From Synergistaceae bacterium (GTDB taxonomy: Bacteria; Synergistota; Synergistia; Synergistales; Aminobacteriaceae): a stretch of DNA of 64,000 bases. Each line of letters begins with the position of its first letter. Position 1 is the stretch's first letter. The stretch spans positions 154,318 through 218,317 of the forward strand of contig JAFUYQ010000016.1 in assembly GCA_017470485.1 (NCBI GenBank). Reading direction: 5' to 3'. A program made the position numbers and the translations under genes. The notes below the pieces were generated by a model, which saw nothing but the letters and a program-made list of their open reading frames with translations, had not been told where the DNA came from and ran no database searches. This document shows positions 26,655 through 37,124 of the stretch, piece after piece.

Positions 26655-29227
26655 GCGTTATACCTTCAGACGTTAAAATGACCCCGTGGCTCGAACAGTT
26701 CAAAACCTTCAAGGAAGGTTATCCCGATGCCCTTCTCCTGTTCAGAATGGGCGACTTCTATGAATTGTTCTTCGACGACGCTAAAATTGCCTCCTCTGTT
26801 CTCAATATCGCCCTTACCTCACGGGACAGCAAGAACAAGTCAATTCCTATGGCCGGAATACCTCATCACGCTTTGAACTCGTACTTGTCGCGCCTCATTA
26901 AGGCAGGTTACAGAGCCGCAATATGCGAACAGATCGGCGAGCCTAACCCGAAAGGCCTCGTCGAACGCAGAGTAGTAAGGGTCGTTACGCCGGGAACATT
27001 CCTTCCTGATGAAGAGGCTGACGATTCAGCACACCTCGCCGCAGTATGGCCGGTTAAAGGGAAAATCGCTATGGCTTTACTCTCGGTCAATACAGGGCTT
27101 CTTGAGGCCGGAACTCTCAGCATAAGGGACGCTGAAGCTATGCTTTCGGCATTCACGCCCGGCGAAATTCTTTACCCCTCGAACATTAAGACACTTCCAG
27201 ATTTCTTGAACGCTTACACATTGAGGGCAGTTTCGCCTGAGACTTTCAAACCCGAAAACGCCTCCGGAAGATTGAGAGCATTACTTCATAATTCAAGGCT
27301 TGAAGGTTTCGGGATTAATGACGGCGATTTATGCACAGGCCCGGCATGGGCTGCGCTCGATTACCTTACGGCGACTCAGTTCAGTTCGCTCAATGACGTT
27401 CTTAAACTCTCGCCGTTAATGGTCAGGGACAGAATGAGCCTCGATTCTTCAGCGCAGAGGAATCTTGAATTAATCCCTGAAACTTCGGGAACAAGTATCT
27501 CGCTTCTATCCTCAATCGACAGGTGCAGAACAAGCACCGGCAAACGCACTCTTAAAGATTGGATTTTACGTCCGCTCATGGACTTGAAAGCCATTGCCGA
27601 ACGAAGACAATACATCAGCGCGTTAGTCTCCTCGCCGTCAGGGTGTTCGGAACTTCAGGACGCTTTATCGGGTACGAGGGACATTGAACGCTCATTATCA
27701 CGATTGGCATTAGGCACGGGAAACCCGATGGACTTGGGCGCGGTAAGAGATACCCTAAGAATAATTCCAACGATAAAATCAATAAGGCTTGACGAACCTT
27801 TAGGGACGCTTCAGAACGCAATACCCGACACATCGGAACTCAGTAAATATCTTGATGAAGCATTAGAGGAACGACTGCCGCGCCTGATGGGAACATGGCA
27901 GGTCATACGCTCGTCATTCAATCAGGAATTAGCCGAGCTTCGTAATATTTCACAGAGGGGCGAGGAATGGCTCTCAGAATACCTCGAACATGAACGCAAT
28001 GCCACAAAGACCCCCAAACTCAAGACCGGCTATAACAATGCGTTCGGTTATTATCTTGAGACGGGAAAGGGAGGCTTGACGGTTCAGCCTGATTATTTCA
28101 CGCAGACTCAAACGCTCGTTAATGCAAAACGTTACACGACACCCGAACTGAAAAACTTTGAGGCCAAAATGAAGAATGCCGAGTCCGAAATCTCGCGCAT
28201 TGAATCGGAACTTTACCGCGAAGTCGTCGGCCATGTCCTCGAACACAGCAAAGAACTTCAGCTCACCGCAAGATTAATCGGTATACTCGACTGCACAGCT
28301 TCATCGGCTGAACTTGCGAGGGTTGGGAATTACTGCTGTCCTGTAGTCGATGACTCTGATGTCATTGAGATTAAGGCAGGAAGACACCCTGTTATTGAGC
28401 GCGAACTGAGGGATTCGGGATTTGTTCCTAATGACGTTTCGATTGACCGCAGCAGCAGAGTCATAATCCTCACAGGGCCTAACATGGCCGGAAAATCAAC
28501 ATGGCTGAGAATGACCGCCCTCATTGTGATAATGGCTCAGGCAGGAATGTGGGTGCCGGCTGAAAGCGCAAGAATCGGACTTGTTGACAGGGTATTCACG
28601 AGGATAGGGGCAAGAGATGATTTAGTGAGGGGGTCAAGCACTTTCATGGTTGAAATGCTTGAGACTGCCAACATTCTGAACAATGTAACCGCAAGGAGCT
28701 TAATCATTCTTGATGAAGTCGGGCGCGGAACGGCAACTTATGACGGAATGAGCATAGCTTGGGCGGTGCTTGAGTATTTGCACGGAGCGTCAGGGGCGAG
28801 GGTGCTTTTTGCAACGCACTACCATGAATTGACGTGCCTTGAGGAAAGACTTGAGGGCGTTAAGAATTACAGCATGACGGTTTCGGAGGGCAAAGAAGGA
28901 ATACTCTTCCTTCATCAGGTAGTGCCGGGAGCAGCCGGAAGGTCATACGGGATTGAGGTTGCGAGGATTGCGGGACTTCCTGACGTTGTATTGAGACGGG
29001 CATTTGAACTTCTTGAGATTTTTGAGAAGGACGGACTTGAGGTCAAAGAAATTCCAGCTCCATTGCCGCAGATTGCATTGAAACGTCAAATCATGATGTT
29101 ATCGCCTGAGAGCGACGCGGTTATTGAGGAGCTGGCTGAAATTGATACGGATAACATTACGCCGATGGAGGCTCTCAAAATTCTTCACAAAATGAAAGAG
29201 AAAAGCCGTTCCGCAAGAGCAATGTAA
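26651..29227 (+). CDS. mutS: DNA mismatch repair protein MutS
   Basis: The 858-residue protein recognises mismatches. The mismatch-binding motif is in LLFRMGDFYELFFDDA (Phe and Glu near residue 35), followed by connector, lever and clamp regions, then the ABC-type ATPase with Walker A TGPNMAGKSTWLR near 610, signature-loop segment RDDLVRGSSTFMVEM, Walker B LIILDEVGRGTATYDG and H-loop ATHYHEL. Normal length and all domains present. Coupled to ttcA by an ATGA overlap and convergent with the 5'-nucleotidase gene with only five bases between them; I see no terminator there. mutL is not in the window. Confidence 0.98.
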   Translation: MSVIPSDVKMTPWLEQFKTFKEGYPDALLLFRMGDFYELFFDDAKIASSVLNIALTSRDSKNKSIPMAGIPHHALNSYLSRLIKAGYRAAICEQIGEPNPKGLVERRVVRVVTPGTFLPDEEADDSAHLAAVWPVKGKIAMALLSVNTGLLEAGTLSIRDAEAMLSAFTPGEILYPSNIKTLPDFLNAYTLRAVSPETFKPENASGRLRALLHNSRLEGFGINDGDLCTGPAWAALDYLTATQFSSLNDVLKLSPLMVRDRMSLDSSAQRNLELIPETSGTSISLLSSIDRCRTSTGKRTLKDWILRPLMDLKAIAERRQYISALVSSPSGCSELQDALSGTRDIERSLSRLALGTGNPMDLGAVRDTLRIIPTIKSIRLDEPLGTLQNAIPDTSELSKYLDEALEERLPRLMGTWQVIRSSFNQELAELRNISQRGEEWLSEYLEHERNATKTPKLKTGYNNAFGYYLETGKGGLTVQPDYFTQTQTLVNAKRYTTPELKNFEAKMKNAESEISRIESELYREVVGHVLEHSKELQLTARLIGILDCTASSAELARVGNYCCPVVDDSDVIEIKAGRHPVIERELRDSGFVPNDVSIDRSSRVIILTGPNMAGKSTWLRMTALIVIMAQAGMWVPAESARIGLVDRVFTRIGARDDLVRGSSTFMVEMLETANILNNVTARSLIILDEVGRGTATYDGMSIAWAVLEYLHGASGARVLFATHYHELTCLEERLEGVKNYSMTVSEGKEGILFLHQVVPGAAGRSYGIEVARIAGLPDVVLRRAFELLEIFEKDGLEVKEIPAPLPQIALKRQIMMLSPESDAVIEELAEIDTDNITPMEALKILHKMKEKSRSARAM

Positions 29228-29232
29228 TTCTT

Positions 29233-30864
29233 CTACTTAATTATTTTGACTCTTCCCTGACCTTTGGCGTTCCCGTACGCTTCGGGAATAATTCCGAGCT
29301 TCCTTATGTAACGCCCAAAAACTTCAGAATCAGTCGCGAAGTCTGCTTCAATCAATTTTGCTCCTGAGAAAACATGGCCGTTTCCCTTCTCGAAGAAAAC
29401 GTAGTTAGTCGAAACTACATTATAGATTTTCTCAGGGTCAATCGCTTTGCCCTTCACTTTGACATCTTTAACTCTGCGTTCTCCCTCAATGCTTTCGAGC
29501 ATGTTGTTCTTATCAAGCTTCACCGGCGTAGGGATTCTTGAATCAATCGTGTACGTCAGTCCGGCAGCATGTAATAAACCTGCGTTTTTTCCCGGTGCTG
29601 ACCTTGCTCCAAATTCAAGCTCGTCAAGTATCGTCTGACCGCTCACTCCGGCAATACATACAGTATTTCCGTACGGCAGAACTGAGATTACATCATTGAA
29701 GACTATCTCGCCTGCCTTTATGTTCGTTCGGAGGCCGCCTGCATGTATGAATGAAATATCAGCACTGCCCGTCTTCGTCATTGAAGCAGCGTCAAGGTAT
29801 GCGTCAGCCAGAAGGTTGCAAAGATTCGTCTCGGCATCTCTCGCAAGCCATTTTCCCTCATCATCTACCGCTATAAGATCAAAACTCGTATAGCCCTGAT
29901 GAGATTTGATTGTTTCCTCAAACCTGCCTTTTATATTCTGAATCACTTTGCCGATTTCTTCATCTTTACCGTTCGAAGCGTCAATGAGTTTTGATGAAAC
30001 TTTCCCGTCCCTTCCAATCGTAACCTGACCGATATGCCTCAGCTTTGTACCAGACTGAGTGATGATTACGTCTTTCCCGTCGGCATTCTTAATCTTCAGC
30101 TCAGGCGTTACCTCGTGCGAATGTCCGTCTATGAATGCGTCAATTCCGCGTGTCCTAGCCGCTATGAACGGTGAAGTCCATTCTTCAGCTTCAGTCAGCA
30201 TGTCGTCATACTCGCCTAAATGACCAACAACGATAACGTAATCGACTCCCTTTGCACGCACTTCATCAACAGCGTTCTGAATATCAGCAATTAATTTCTT
30301 GCCTTTCATATCCCCGTCAAACGTGTAGATGTAATTCTGCCTTGCCTCGTCCATGAAATATATCGGCGTGGACTTTGCAATCGTGTCGGGTGTAGTTGCT
30401 CCGATGTAGGCTACTTTGACATCTCCGTATGAGAGGATTTTATAGGCAGGAAGAATTAATTTGTCGTCCGAGATTGTTCTGATGTTGCACGCAATGAAGC
30501 CGCATGACAGATTTTTGCTGAATTTCTCGAACATTCCCATTGTGTAATCAAATTCGTGATTGCCAGGTGCTACAACGTCATAACCGATTGCGTTCATGAT
30601 TTCGATGATGTAGCGTCCCTGAGAGATCATTCCCATTGTCGCTCCCTGCGAAAAGTCTCCGGCGTCAACCGTCGTAACATACGGCGTGAGCTTCCTCATC
30701 TCGTTTCTGTAGAACGCAAACCCTGCATAGCCTATGTTATCTTCAACTCCGCAGTGAACATCATTAGTGTAGACAATAATAATGTCCTTATCCGGTGCTG
30801 CCCCCTCAGAAGCAGCAGCCGACAGCACCAGCAGTAACGCGGCTGCCAAAACCTTACGTAACAT
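29233..30864 (-). CDS. Exported 5'-nucleotidase/UshA-family metallophosphatase
   Basis: The 543-residue protein has a signal peptide (about 1-21), a calcineurin-like metallophosphatase domain (IIIVYTNDVHCG at 30, DAGDFSQGA, GNHEFDY near 100, DGHSHEV near 250) and a C-terminal 5'-nucleotidase substrate domain (GGLRTNIKAGEIVFNDV, near 375; NYVFFEKGNGH near 475). It would release phosphate and nucleosides from extracytoplasmic nucleotides or cleave UDP-sugars. AGGAGAGGA precedes the ATG. It lies 23 bases after the GH1 gene and is probably cotranscribed with it. Confidence 0.93.
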   Translation of the reverse strand: MLRKVLAAALLLVLSAAASEGAAPDKDIIIVYTNDVHCGVEDNIGYAGFAFYRNEMRKLTPYVTTVDAGDFSQGATMGMISQGRYIIEIMNAIGYDVVAPGNHEFDYTMGMFEKFSKNLSCGFIACNIRTISDDKLILPAYKILSYGDVKVAYIGATTPDTIAKSTPIYFMDEARQNYIYTFDGDMKGKKLIADIQNAVDEVRAKGVDYVIVVGHLGEYDDMLTEAEEWTSPFIAARTRGIDAFIDGHSHEVTPELKIKNADGKDVIITQSGTKLRHIGQVTIGRDGKVSSKLIDASNGKDEEIGKVIQNIKGRFEETIKSHQGYTSFDLIAVDDEGKWLARDAETNLCNLLADAYLDAASMTKTGSADISFIHAGGLRTNIKAGEIVFNDVISVLPYGNTVCIAGVSGQTILDELEFGARSAPGKNAGLLHAAGLTYTIDSRIPTPVKLDKNNMLESIEGERRVKDVKVKGKAIDPEKIYNVVSTNYVFFEKGNGHVFSGAKLIEADFATDSEVFGRYIRKLGIIPEAYGNAKGQGRVKIIK

Positions 30865-30887
30865 ATATCTCGTCCTCTCCTAAATCA

Positions 30888-32351
<1,464 letters not shown>

Positions 32352-32428
32352 TCATTCTTCACCTTGCTTTAGTATTTATTGGAATGTATGAATTATAACA
32401 ATAAAATTAATTTAAGTGCTTATTTTTG

Positions 32429-32806
32429 CTATTCAATTCGTTCACAAACCCATTTAAGCAGGTATTCATAATCAATTTTTCCGGTTGACAGAGACAAAAT
32501 TACTTCGACAAGTTCAGTATTATTTGTACGAAAGGAAATATTGTTTAAGTCCAAAGTAGAGAGAAGAACCATAGCTCCAATTCTTTTATTTCCGTCAATG
32601 AAAGGGTGGTTTTTAACAAGGCCGAAACAAAGTCTTACAGCTTTTTCAATAACACTAGGGTAAAATTCAATACCGCCAAAACTTTGAAAAGGAATGTTCA
32701 AAGCAGAATCGAGTAAATTCTCATCTCTTATACCGTATGAACCGCCGTATCGTTTAATGAGTCTTTCGTGGATAAGCAGAATTTCATCACGTGTCAGGCA
32801 AATCAT
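32429..32806 (-). CDS. doc: Doc-family toxin (Fic fold, death-on-curing)
   Basis: The 125-residue protein carries the Fic/Doc motif HPFIDGNKRIGA near residue 67, with catalytic His and the Asp-Gly-Asn-Lys-Arg loop. Doc transfers phosphate from ATP to elongation factor Tu and stops translation. The size and the N-terminal LTRDEILLIHERLIKRYGG are typical. Its ATG overlaps the stop of a tiny upstream gene (ATGA), the expected antitoxin position. The region is AT-richer than its neighbours, suggesting acquisition by transfer. Confidence 0.92.
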   Translation of the reverse strand: MICLTRDEILLIHERLIKRYGGSYGIRDENLLDSALNIPFQSFGGIEFYPSVIEKAVRLCFGLVKNHPFIDGNKRIGAMVLLSTLDLNNISFRTNNTELVEVILSLSTGKIDYEYLLKWVCERIE

Positions 32807-32982
32807 TTCGCTAGTTCTCTGAATGTCTCATCGTAAATATTCATGATTTTATCGGCAGATATTAAGGCTTCTTCTGTTGAAGCATCTTCAAATCTTTCTG
32901 CTTTGTTTACAGCAGAGCCTCTAAGCACAACATAACGGCGTGAATTATTCGCGGATAAAACAGTATTGACATCAGTTCTCAC
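32803..32982 (-). CDS. Probable antitoxin of the Doc toxin (59 aa)
   Basis: A short frame starts at GTG 32982, about ten bases after AAGGAGG, and ends in a TGA that overlaps the doc ATG. It encodes VRTDVNTVLSANNSRRYVVL then a helical, acidic tail with SADKIMNIYDETFRELAK. The first half could form a small DNA-binding or beta part and the tail a toxin-binding helix, the layout of Phd-like antitoxins. Identification rests on position, coupling and size; similarity to Phd is not obvious. Confidence 0.75.
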   Translation of the reverse strand: MRTDVNTVLSANNSRRYVVLRGSAVNKAERFEDASTEEALISADKIMNIYDETFRELAK

Positions 32983-33031
32983 TATATAAAAACCTCCTTC
33001 ATATATTTGCTTGATTATAATCTTTAGAAGC

Positions 33032-33097
33032 GTTTTTTGTTATACTATTCATTCAGAAAAACATAACACGATTCACAGGAAGCCATTATAAACAAAT
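33032..33097 (+). repeat. Second copy of the ahcY promoter and leader
   Basis: About 65 bases match the region just before ahcY (34443-34507): both contain GTTATACTATTCA, then ATAACAC-ATTCACAGGA and end in TAAACAAAT, with scattered differences. Here the copy stops exactly where the start codon would be and runs into a broken GH1 fragment in opposite orientation, so it drives no recognisable gene. Confidence 0.75.
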
Positions 33098-33195
33098 TAG
33101 AGTCCGCGACGGTTTGAGTTGTATGCGCCCTCGCACCGGTTAGCGGCTGTAGCACTGCCCCAGAGAAATCCGGAAGGGAAAATTTTTTCAGCCAT
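33097..33195 (-). pseudogene. Truncated 5' end of a GH1 beta-glucosidase gene
   Basis: From an ATG at 33195, with AGGAGGA upstream, the frame reads [20 protein letters not shown] then CEGAYNSNRRGL and hits a stop at 33097. It matches the first 33 residues of the intact GH1 enzyme ([20 protein letters not shown]) and ends abruptly at the junction with the ahcY-leader copy. The ribosome-binding site is kept. It is the stump of a second GH1 gene lost by rearrangement. With the leader copy and a TATAAT at 33256 it accounts for the 325 bases between the antitoxin and the next gene. Confidence 0.85.
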
Positions 33196-33307
33196 TATTA
33201 TTCCTCCTAATGAAAGAAAATTTTTTTACGGAATGAATGAATTCATATATCATGATATAATAAATCAAACCAACCCAACCGAAAAAAAATTTATTCAGGA
33301 GGCCGAA

Positions 33308-34393
33308 ATGATGAAAGCCAAAAAATTCTCTACCGTTTTCCTTTTACTGTTTGTTACCGTCCTGTTACCCCTCAAAATTGCGGAGGCCATGCCGGAGACA
33401 ACACCATTGTTTGCGGATTTATATTCGTGGATATTGGACGACGAGGGTGAAGATTTTGAAAGTAGTTTTGAAAGTAATGTTGCGACCTATTTTTCCTCTC
33501 CCTCTGATTTGAAGTCTGAATATGACAGAGAGTTCAGGATTCTAAGAAACAGGAAGCCTTATTCTCAGGAACAGGCACGTAATGAGATTGCGCGCATGAT
33601 TGATGCAGGGGAACTTCCATACTACATAATTGGCAAAGGAAGTTACAGCTACACTCCGGGTATCAACTCCGTGTACACTACTACGAATGTCAACTTGCGT
33701 TCACAGCCCAATTTAGAAGCCAGAATCATAACTGTCGTGCGCTGCGGAGGTTATGGCTTAACGGCAGACGGATGGGTGACTCCTGAACTATCTGACTATC
33801 TCGGCGAATGGACAAACCCTAACGGTGATACATGGGTACTTGTGAAATACAGGCCTTACCCTACGGCAAAACCTGGCGAGAAAAAATTAGGCTGGCTAAG
33901 CGGTAAGTACGTCAGATTTTTCACGGACAGTCAGGTTGCGAAGATAGCCGACATATACGAGAATCCCAAAAAGTATATGAACAGCGGTTCATCGTACCGG
34001 TACACAGCTTCTCAGCCCTCACAGCAGAGCAGTTACTCATCGGGCGGAAACAGCGGAGCTGAAAGAGTATCAGCTGAAACACTTGGAAAGGCTTATGCGT
34101 CTAATCCCTACAAAGCCCAGAAAACATATGAGGGAAAAATTCTCGAAGTTCGCGGAAAGATTGAAAGAATGACAAGTAATGGCGGTACACCTGTTATTGA
34201 ATTCGAATATCAAGATTGGGGTAAATCCAAATTCGCAATCACATCATGTTTTGTTTCAAGTAATGACCCTCTACTTGCTGACATTGAAACCGGCGGGTAT
34301 GCAACAATCCGGGGATATGTTTCGAAGGTTAATACTGGACATTGGCCTGAAGCATATAAACTGACCAACTGCAAAATCATCTCGGCAAACTAA
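33308..34393 (+). CDS. Exported SH3-like and OB-fold (tRNA_anti-like) protein
   Basis: The 361-residue protein starts at ATG 33308 (CAGGAGG upstream) with a signal peptide ending near AEA (residue 27). An SH3-like domain follows at about 115-205 (TTNVNLRSQPNLEARIITVV ... YLGEWTNPNGDTWVLVKY ... GWLSGKYVRFF), then a Ser/Gln-rich linker and a C-terminal OB-fold of the tRNA_anti-like kind (about 255-360, TYEGKILEVRGKIERM ... CFVSSNDPLLADI). Both domains are common in exported proteins that bind wall or other polymers. The YLGEW-NP-G--W-LVK module recurs in the Sel1 protein at 37125. The open frame upstream of 33308 runs through the GH1 stump and is not coding. Confidence 0.85.
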   Translation: MMKAKKFSTVFLLLFVTVLLPLKIAEAMPETTPLFADLYSWILDDEGEDFESSFESNVATYFSSPSDLKSEYDREFRILRNRKPYSQEQARNEIARMIDAGELPYYIIGKGSYSYTPGINSVYTTTNVNLRSQPNLEARIITVVRCGGYGLTADGWVTPELSDYLGEWTNPNGDTWVLVKYRPYPTAKPGEKKLGWLSGKYVRFFTDSQVAKIADIYENPKKYMNSGSSYRYTASQPSQQSSYSSGGNSGAERVSAETLGKAYASNPYKAQKTYEGKILEVRGKIERMTSNGGTPVIEFEYQDWGKSKFAITSCFVSSNDPLLADIETGGYATIRGYVSKVNTGHWPEAYKLTNCKIISAN

Positions 34394-34420
34394 ATCCCAT
34401 CACACAAACGCAAAATCAGC

Positions 34421-34450
34421 CCTCCTGAGAATCGTTCGGGAGGTTTTTTT
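34421..34450 (+). terminator. Terminator of the SH3/OB-fold gene
   Basis: CCTCC...GGAGG hairpin (CCTCCTGAG...TCGGGAGG, 34421-34443) followed by seven T at 34444-34450. Confidence 0.85.
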
Positions 34451-34505
34451 GTTATACTATTCAGCCATAAATATAACACTATTCACAGGAGGCAACAATA
34501 AACAA
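34443..34505 (+). promoter_or_regulatory. ahcY promoter and leader
   Basis: TATACT at about 34453 is a plausible -10 box; CAGGAGG at 34485-34491 is the ribosome-binding site, 14 bases from the ATG, which is longer than usual. The segment is duplicated at 33032-33097, and the differences between copies (AGGAGG here, AGGAAG there) suggest that only this one is still functional. Confidence 0.55.
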
Positions 34506-35750
34506 ATGGCAGATTACGAAGTCAAAGACATAAACCTAGCCGAACGCGGTCAGAAAAAAATTGATTGGGCTTGGCAGTACATGCCCTCGTTACAGTTCAG
34601 TTACAACAAATACAAAGACTCCCAGCCCTTCAAAGGCGCAACAATCGCTGCATGTCTTCACCTTGAGGCAAAAACCGCTAATCTCCTCATCACCCTCAGC
34701 AAATTAGGCGCGCATGTCGCAGCCTGCGGAAGCAATCCCCTCTCAACTCAGGACGACATCTGCGCGGCTCTCGCTAAAAACGGCGTACACGTCTACAGCC
34801 ATCGCGGAATGTCAACAGATGAATACTTCGGCTACGTCCGCAAAGTGTTAGGCTACAAGCCCAATGTCATAATTGATGACGGAGCTGACCTCGTCGCAAC
34901 AGTTCATCAGGAAATGCCAGACTTAATCCCAAATATTCTCGGAGGCTCTGAGGAAACTACATCGGGTGTCAAACGCCTTAAGGCCATGAACGCTCAAAGG
35001 GTATTGAAGTTCCCGATGATTGATGTCAATGACGCACTGAGCAAGTACCTTTTCGATAACCGTTACGGAACAGGGCAGTCAGTCTGGGACGGTTTCATCA
35101 GGACAACTAACATGATTGTTGCCGGAAAAACTGTAGTTGTTGTTGGTTACGGCTGGTGCGGTCGAGGCGTAGCGATGAGGGCGCAGGGAATGGGAGCGCA
35201 TGTAGTCGTTACGGAGATTAACCCCCATAAGGCTTGCGAGGCATTAATGGACGGTTTCAGGGTCATGAGCATGGAGAAGGCCGCGAGCATAGGCGATATA
35301 TTCCTGACATTGACTGGGAACATTCACGTTATACGCCGCGAGCATTTCGCAATAATGAAGAACGGAGTCGTCTTGGGGAACGCTGGACATTTTGACGTTG
35401 AGATAAGCAAGCCCGATTTGTCAGCGATGTCCGACCACATTGAACACCTGAGAGACAACATCGACACTTACGTGATGAAGGACGGACGGAGGATTAATCT
35501 TCTCGGCGAGGGAAGACTGACTAACCTTGCATGTGCTGACGGACACCCCATTGAGATTATGGACTTGAGTTTCTCGTTACAGCTTGAGAGTGCGCTTCAC
35601 ATTTACACGCACAAACTTGAAGCAGGACTTTACCCCGTTCCGGCGGAGACTGACAGGGCGGTAATGGAGTCGAAACTCGCGGCGTTAGGAATCGAAATTG
35701 ACTCGATGACCGATGAACAGACCGAGTACATGAAGAGCTGGCAGGAGTAA
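34506..35750 (+). CDS. ahcY: S-adenosylhomocysteine hydrolase family (AhcY), short archaeal/Thermotoga type
   Basis: The 414-residue NAD-dependent enzyme splits S-adenosylhomocysteine (or S-inosylhomocysteine) into homocysteine and nucleoside. The conserved CLHLEAKTANLL near residue 55, the NAD fold VVVVGYGWCGRGVAMRAQGM near 205 and GNAGHFDVEI near 295 are clear. It ends in DEQTEYMKSWQE and lacks the Lys...His-Tyr-Arg-Tyr tail of the longer eukaryotic/proteobacterial enzymes. I start at ATG 34506. The deaminase gene follows after 7 bases, hinting that the substrate may be the deaminated nucleoside. Confidence 0.93.
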   Translation: MADYEVKDINLAERGQKKIDWAWQYMPSLQFSYNKYKDSQPFKGATIAACLHLEAKTANLLITLSKLGAHVAACGSNPLSTQDDICAALAKNGVHVYSHRGMSTDEYFGYVRKVLGYKPNVIIDDGADLVATVHQEMPDLIPNILGGSEETTSGVKRLKAMNAQRVLKFPMIDVNDALSKYLFDNRYGTGQSVWDGFIRTTNMIVAGKTVVVVGYGWCGRGVAMRAQGMGAHVVVTEINPHKACEALMDGFRVMSMEKAASIGDIFLTLTGNIHVIRREHFAIMKNGVVLGNAGHFDVEISKPDLSAMSDHIEHLRDNIDTYVMKDGRRINLLGEGRLTNLACADGHPIEIMDLSFSLQLESALHIYTHKLEAGLYPVPAETDRAVMESKLAALGIEIDSMTDEQTEYMKSWQE

Positions 35751-35757
35751 TAGCGAA

Positions 35758-37032
35758 ATGGCGACATTATTCAAGGACGTATACATTGTTGACGGTTCGC
35801 GCGAAAAAGCCGAGAGGGTTCATCTTCTTGTGTCAAAGGGAAGAATCGCAGAGATTATTGACGCAGGAAAGACTCCGCCTTCAGCCGACAAGATAATTTC
35901 GGGGCGCGGAAAAATGGCAGTCATTCCCGGCTTCGTGAACGCTCACACACACGCGGCCATGTCATTGCTTCGTGGGCTTGGCGAGGAAGCACCGTTAATG
36001 GAGTGGCTTCAGAATAAAATCTGGCCTGTAGAGGAGAAATTAACCCCTGAATATATTTACTGGGGAACTCTGAGCGCAATGCTCGAAATGCTTTCGACGG
36101 GTACAACGTGCTTTGCCGACATGTATTTTGAGATGGAACACGTTGCAGAAGCGGTACTCGGTGCAGGAATGAGGGCGGCACTTTGCAGGGGGATAACGGC
36201 CGGTGAGCCGGGAAAAATTGAGCGTTCGATTCAGAACAGCCTTGAGCTTGCGGAAAAGTATCATGGCCGTGAAGGACTCATCACTGTACAGCTTGGGCCT
36301 CACGCGCCGTACACAGTTCCTTTTGACAACATGAAGGATATTACGGAAGCGGCGAGATCTCGCGGGTTGGGAGTTCATTTTCATTTCCTTGAGACTGAGG
36401 GCGAACTGAAGAATCTCGGCACTGACCCTGTGAAATACCTTGAGGGTACGGGGCTTCTTAATGTTCCGTATTTGACGCTGGCGCACGCGGTGTACTTAGA
36501 CCCGAAAGCCGAAATCAATTCCGAGAATATAACCTTGATTCACAACCCTTGCAGTAATTTGAAACTGGGAAGCGGAATAATGCCCTTGCCTGCATGGCTT
36601 GAACGCGGTATGCCGGTAGCATTGGGAACGGACGGTGCGTCAAGCAATAACCGCCTCGACATGTGGGAGGAAATGAGGACAGCCGCGCTTCTTCACAAGG
36701 GAGCGGAAAGAAATCCTGTCTGTGTAACTGCGCTTGAGGTTCTGAGAATGGCAACGTATGAGGGCGCGAAGGCATACGGATTTTCACAGAAGGGAATGAT
36801 TCGTGAAGGCTGGTTTGCTGACCTTGTGCTTGTGAATCTTGACAAGCCCCAGTACATCGGAGCGAACGAGGAGAATTTAGCGATGTATCTTGTTTATGCA
36901 GGGAGTTCAGCAGATGTTACCGGCACGATGGTGAACGGGAAGTGGCTCTACAGGAACGGCGAGTACCCGACGCTTGACAGCGAGGAGATTATGCAGAAGT
37001 CCAGAGAGGCCAGAGAAGCAATCACGAGATAA
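35758..37032 (+). CDS. mtaD: 5-methylthioadenosine/S-adenosylhomocysteine deaminase
   Basis: The 424-residue amidohydrolase removes the amino group of the adenine in methylthioadenosine, SAH or 5'-deoxyadenosine. The metal ligands appear in FVNAHTHAAMSLLRG near residue 60, HFHFLETEGE near 205, LAHAVYLDP near 235 and LGTDGASSNNRLDMWEE near 290. A Shine-Dalgarno (AGGAG) sits at the end of ahcY. Together with ahcY it forms a SAH recycling operon. Exact substrate preference cannot be read from the sequence. Confidence 0.92.
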   Translation: MATLFKDVYIVDGSREKAERVHLLVSKGRIAEIIDAGKTPPSADKIISGRGKMAVIPGFVNAHTHAAMSLLRGLGEEAPLMEWLQNKIWPVEEKLTPEYIYWGTLSAMLEMLSTGTTCFADMYFEMEHVAEAVLGAGMRAALCRGITAGEPGKIERSIQNSLELAEKYHGREGLITVQLGPHAPYTVPFDNMKDITEAARSRGLGVHFHFLETEGELKNLGTDPVKYLEGTGLLNVPYLTLAHAVYLDPKAEINSENITLIHNPCSNLKLGSGIMPLPAWLERGMPVALGTDGASSNNRLDMWEEMRTAALLHKGAERNPVCVTALEVLRMATYEGAKAYGFSQKGMIREGWFADLVLVNLDKPQYIGANEENLAMYLVYAGSSADVTGTMVNGKWLYRNGEYPTLDSEEIMQKSREAREAITR

Positions 37033-37050
37033 CCGGAAGAGTTTAACATC

Positions 37051-37084
37051 TCCCCTGCCTGAGAACGGTCAGGGGGGATTTTTA
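37051..37084 (+). terminator. Terminator of the ahcY-mtaD operon
   Basis: TCCCCTG...CAGGGGGGA hairpin (37051-37078) followed by a T-rich tract. Confidence 0.85.
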
Positions 37085-37111
37085 TTTTCTCCAAATATTT
37101 CGGTTTTTGTG

Positions 37112-37124
37112 TATAATGAACCCT
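37112..37124 (+). promoter_or_regulatory. -10 box seven bases before the Sel1-gene ATG (possible leaderless transcript)
   Basis: TATAAT at 37112-37117 ends seven bases before the ATG at 37125, the same layout as at ttcA. No Shine-Dalgarno is visible. The -35 region is not convincing. Confidence 0.45.

Noticed and set aside
33119..33307. Upstream extension of the SH3/OB-fold gene
   Set aside because: It runs antisense through the GH1 stump and promoter region; the ATG at 33308 has the ribosome site and begins a signal peptide.
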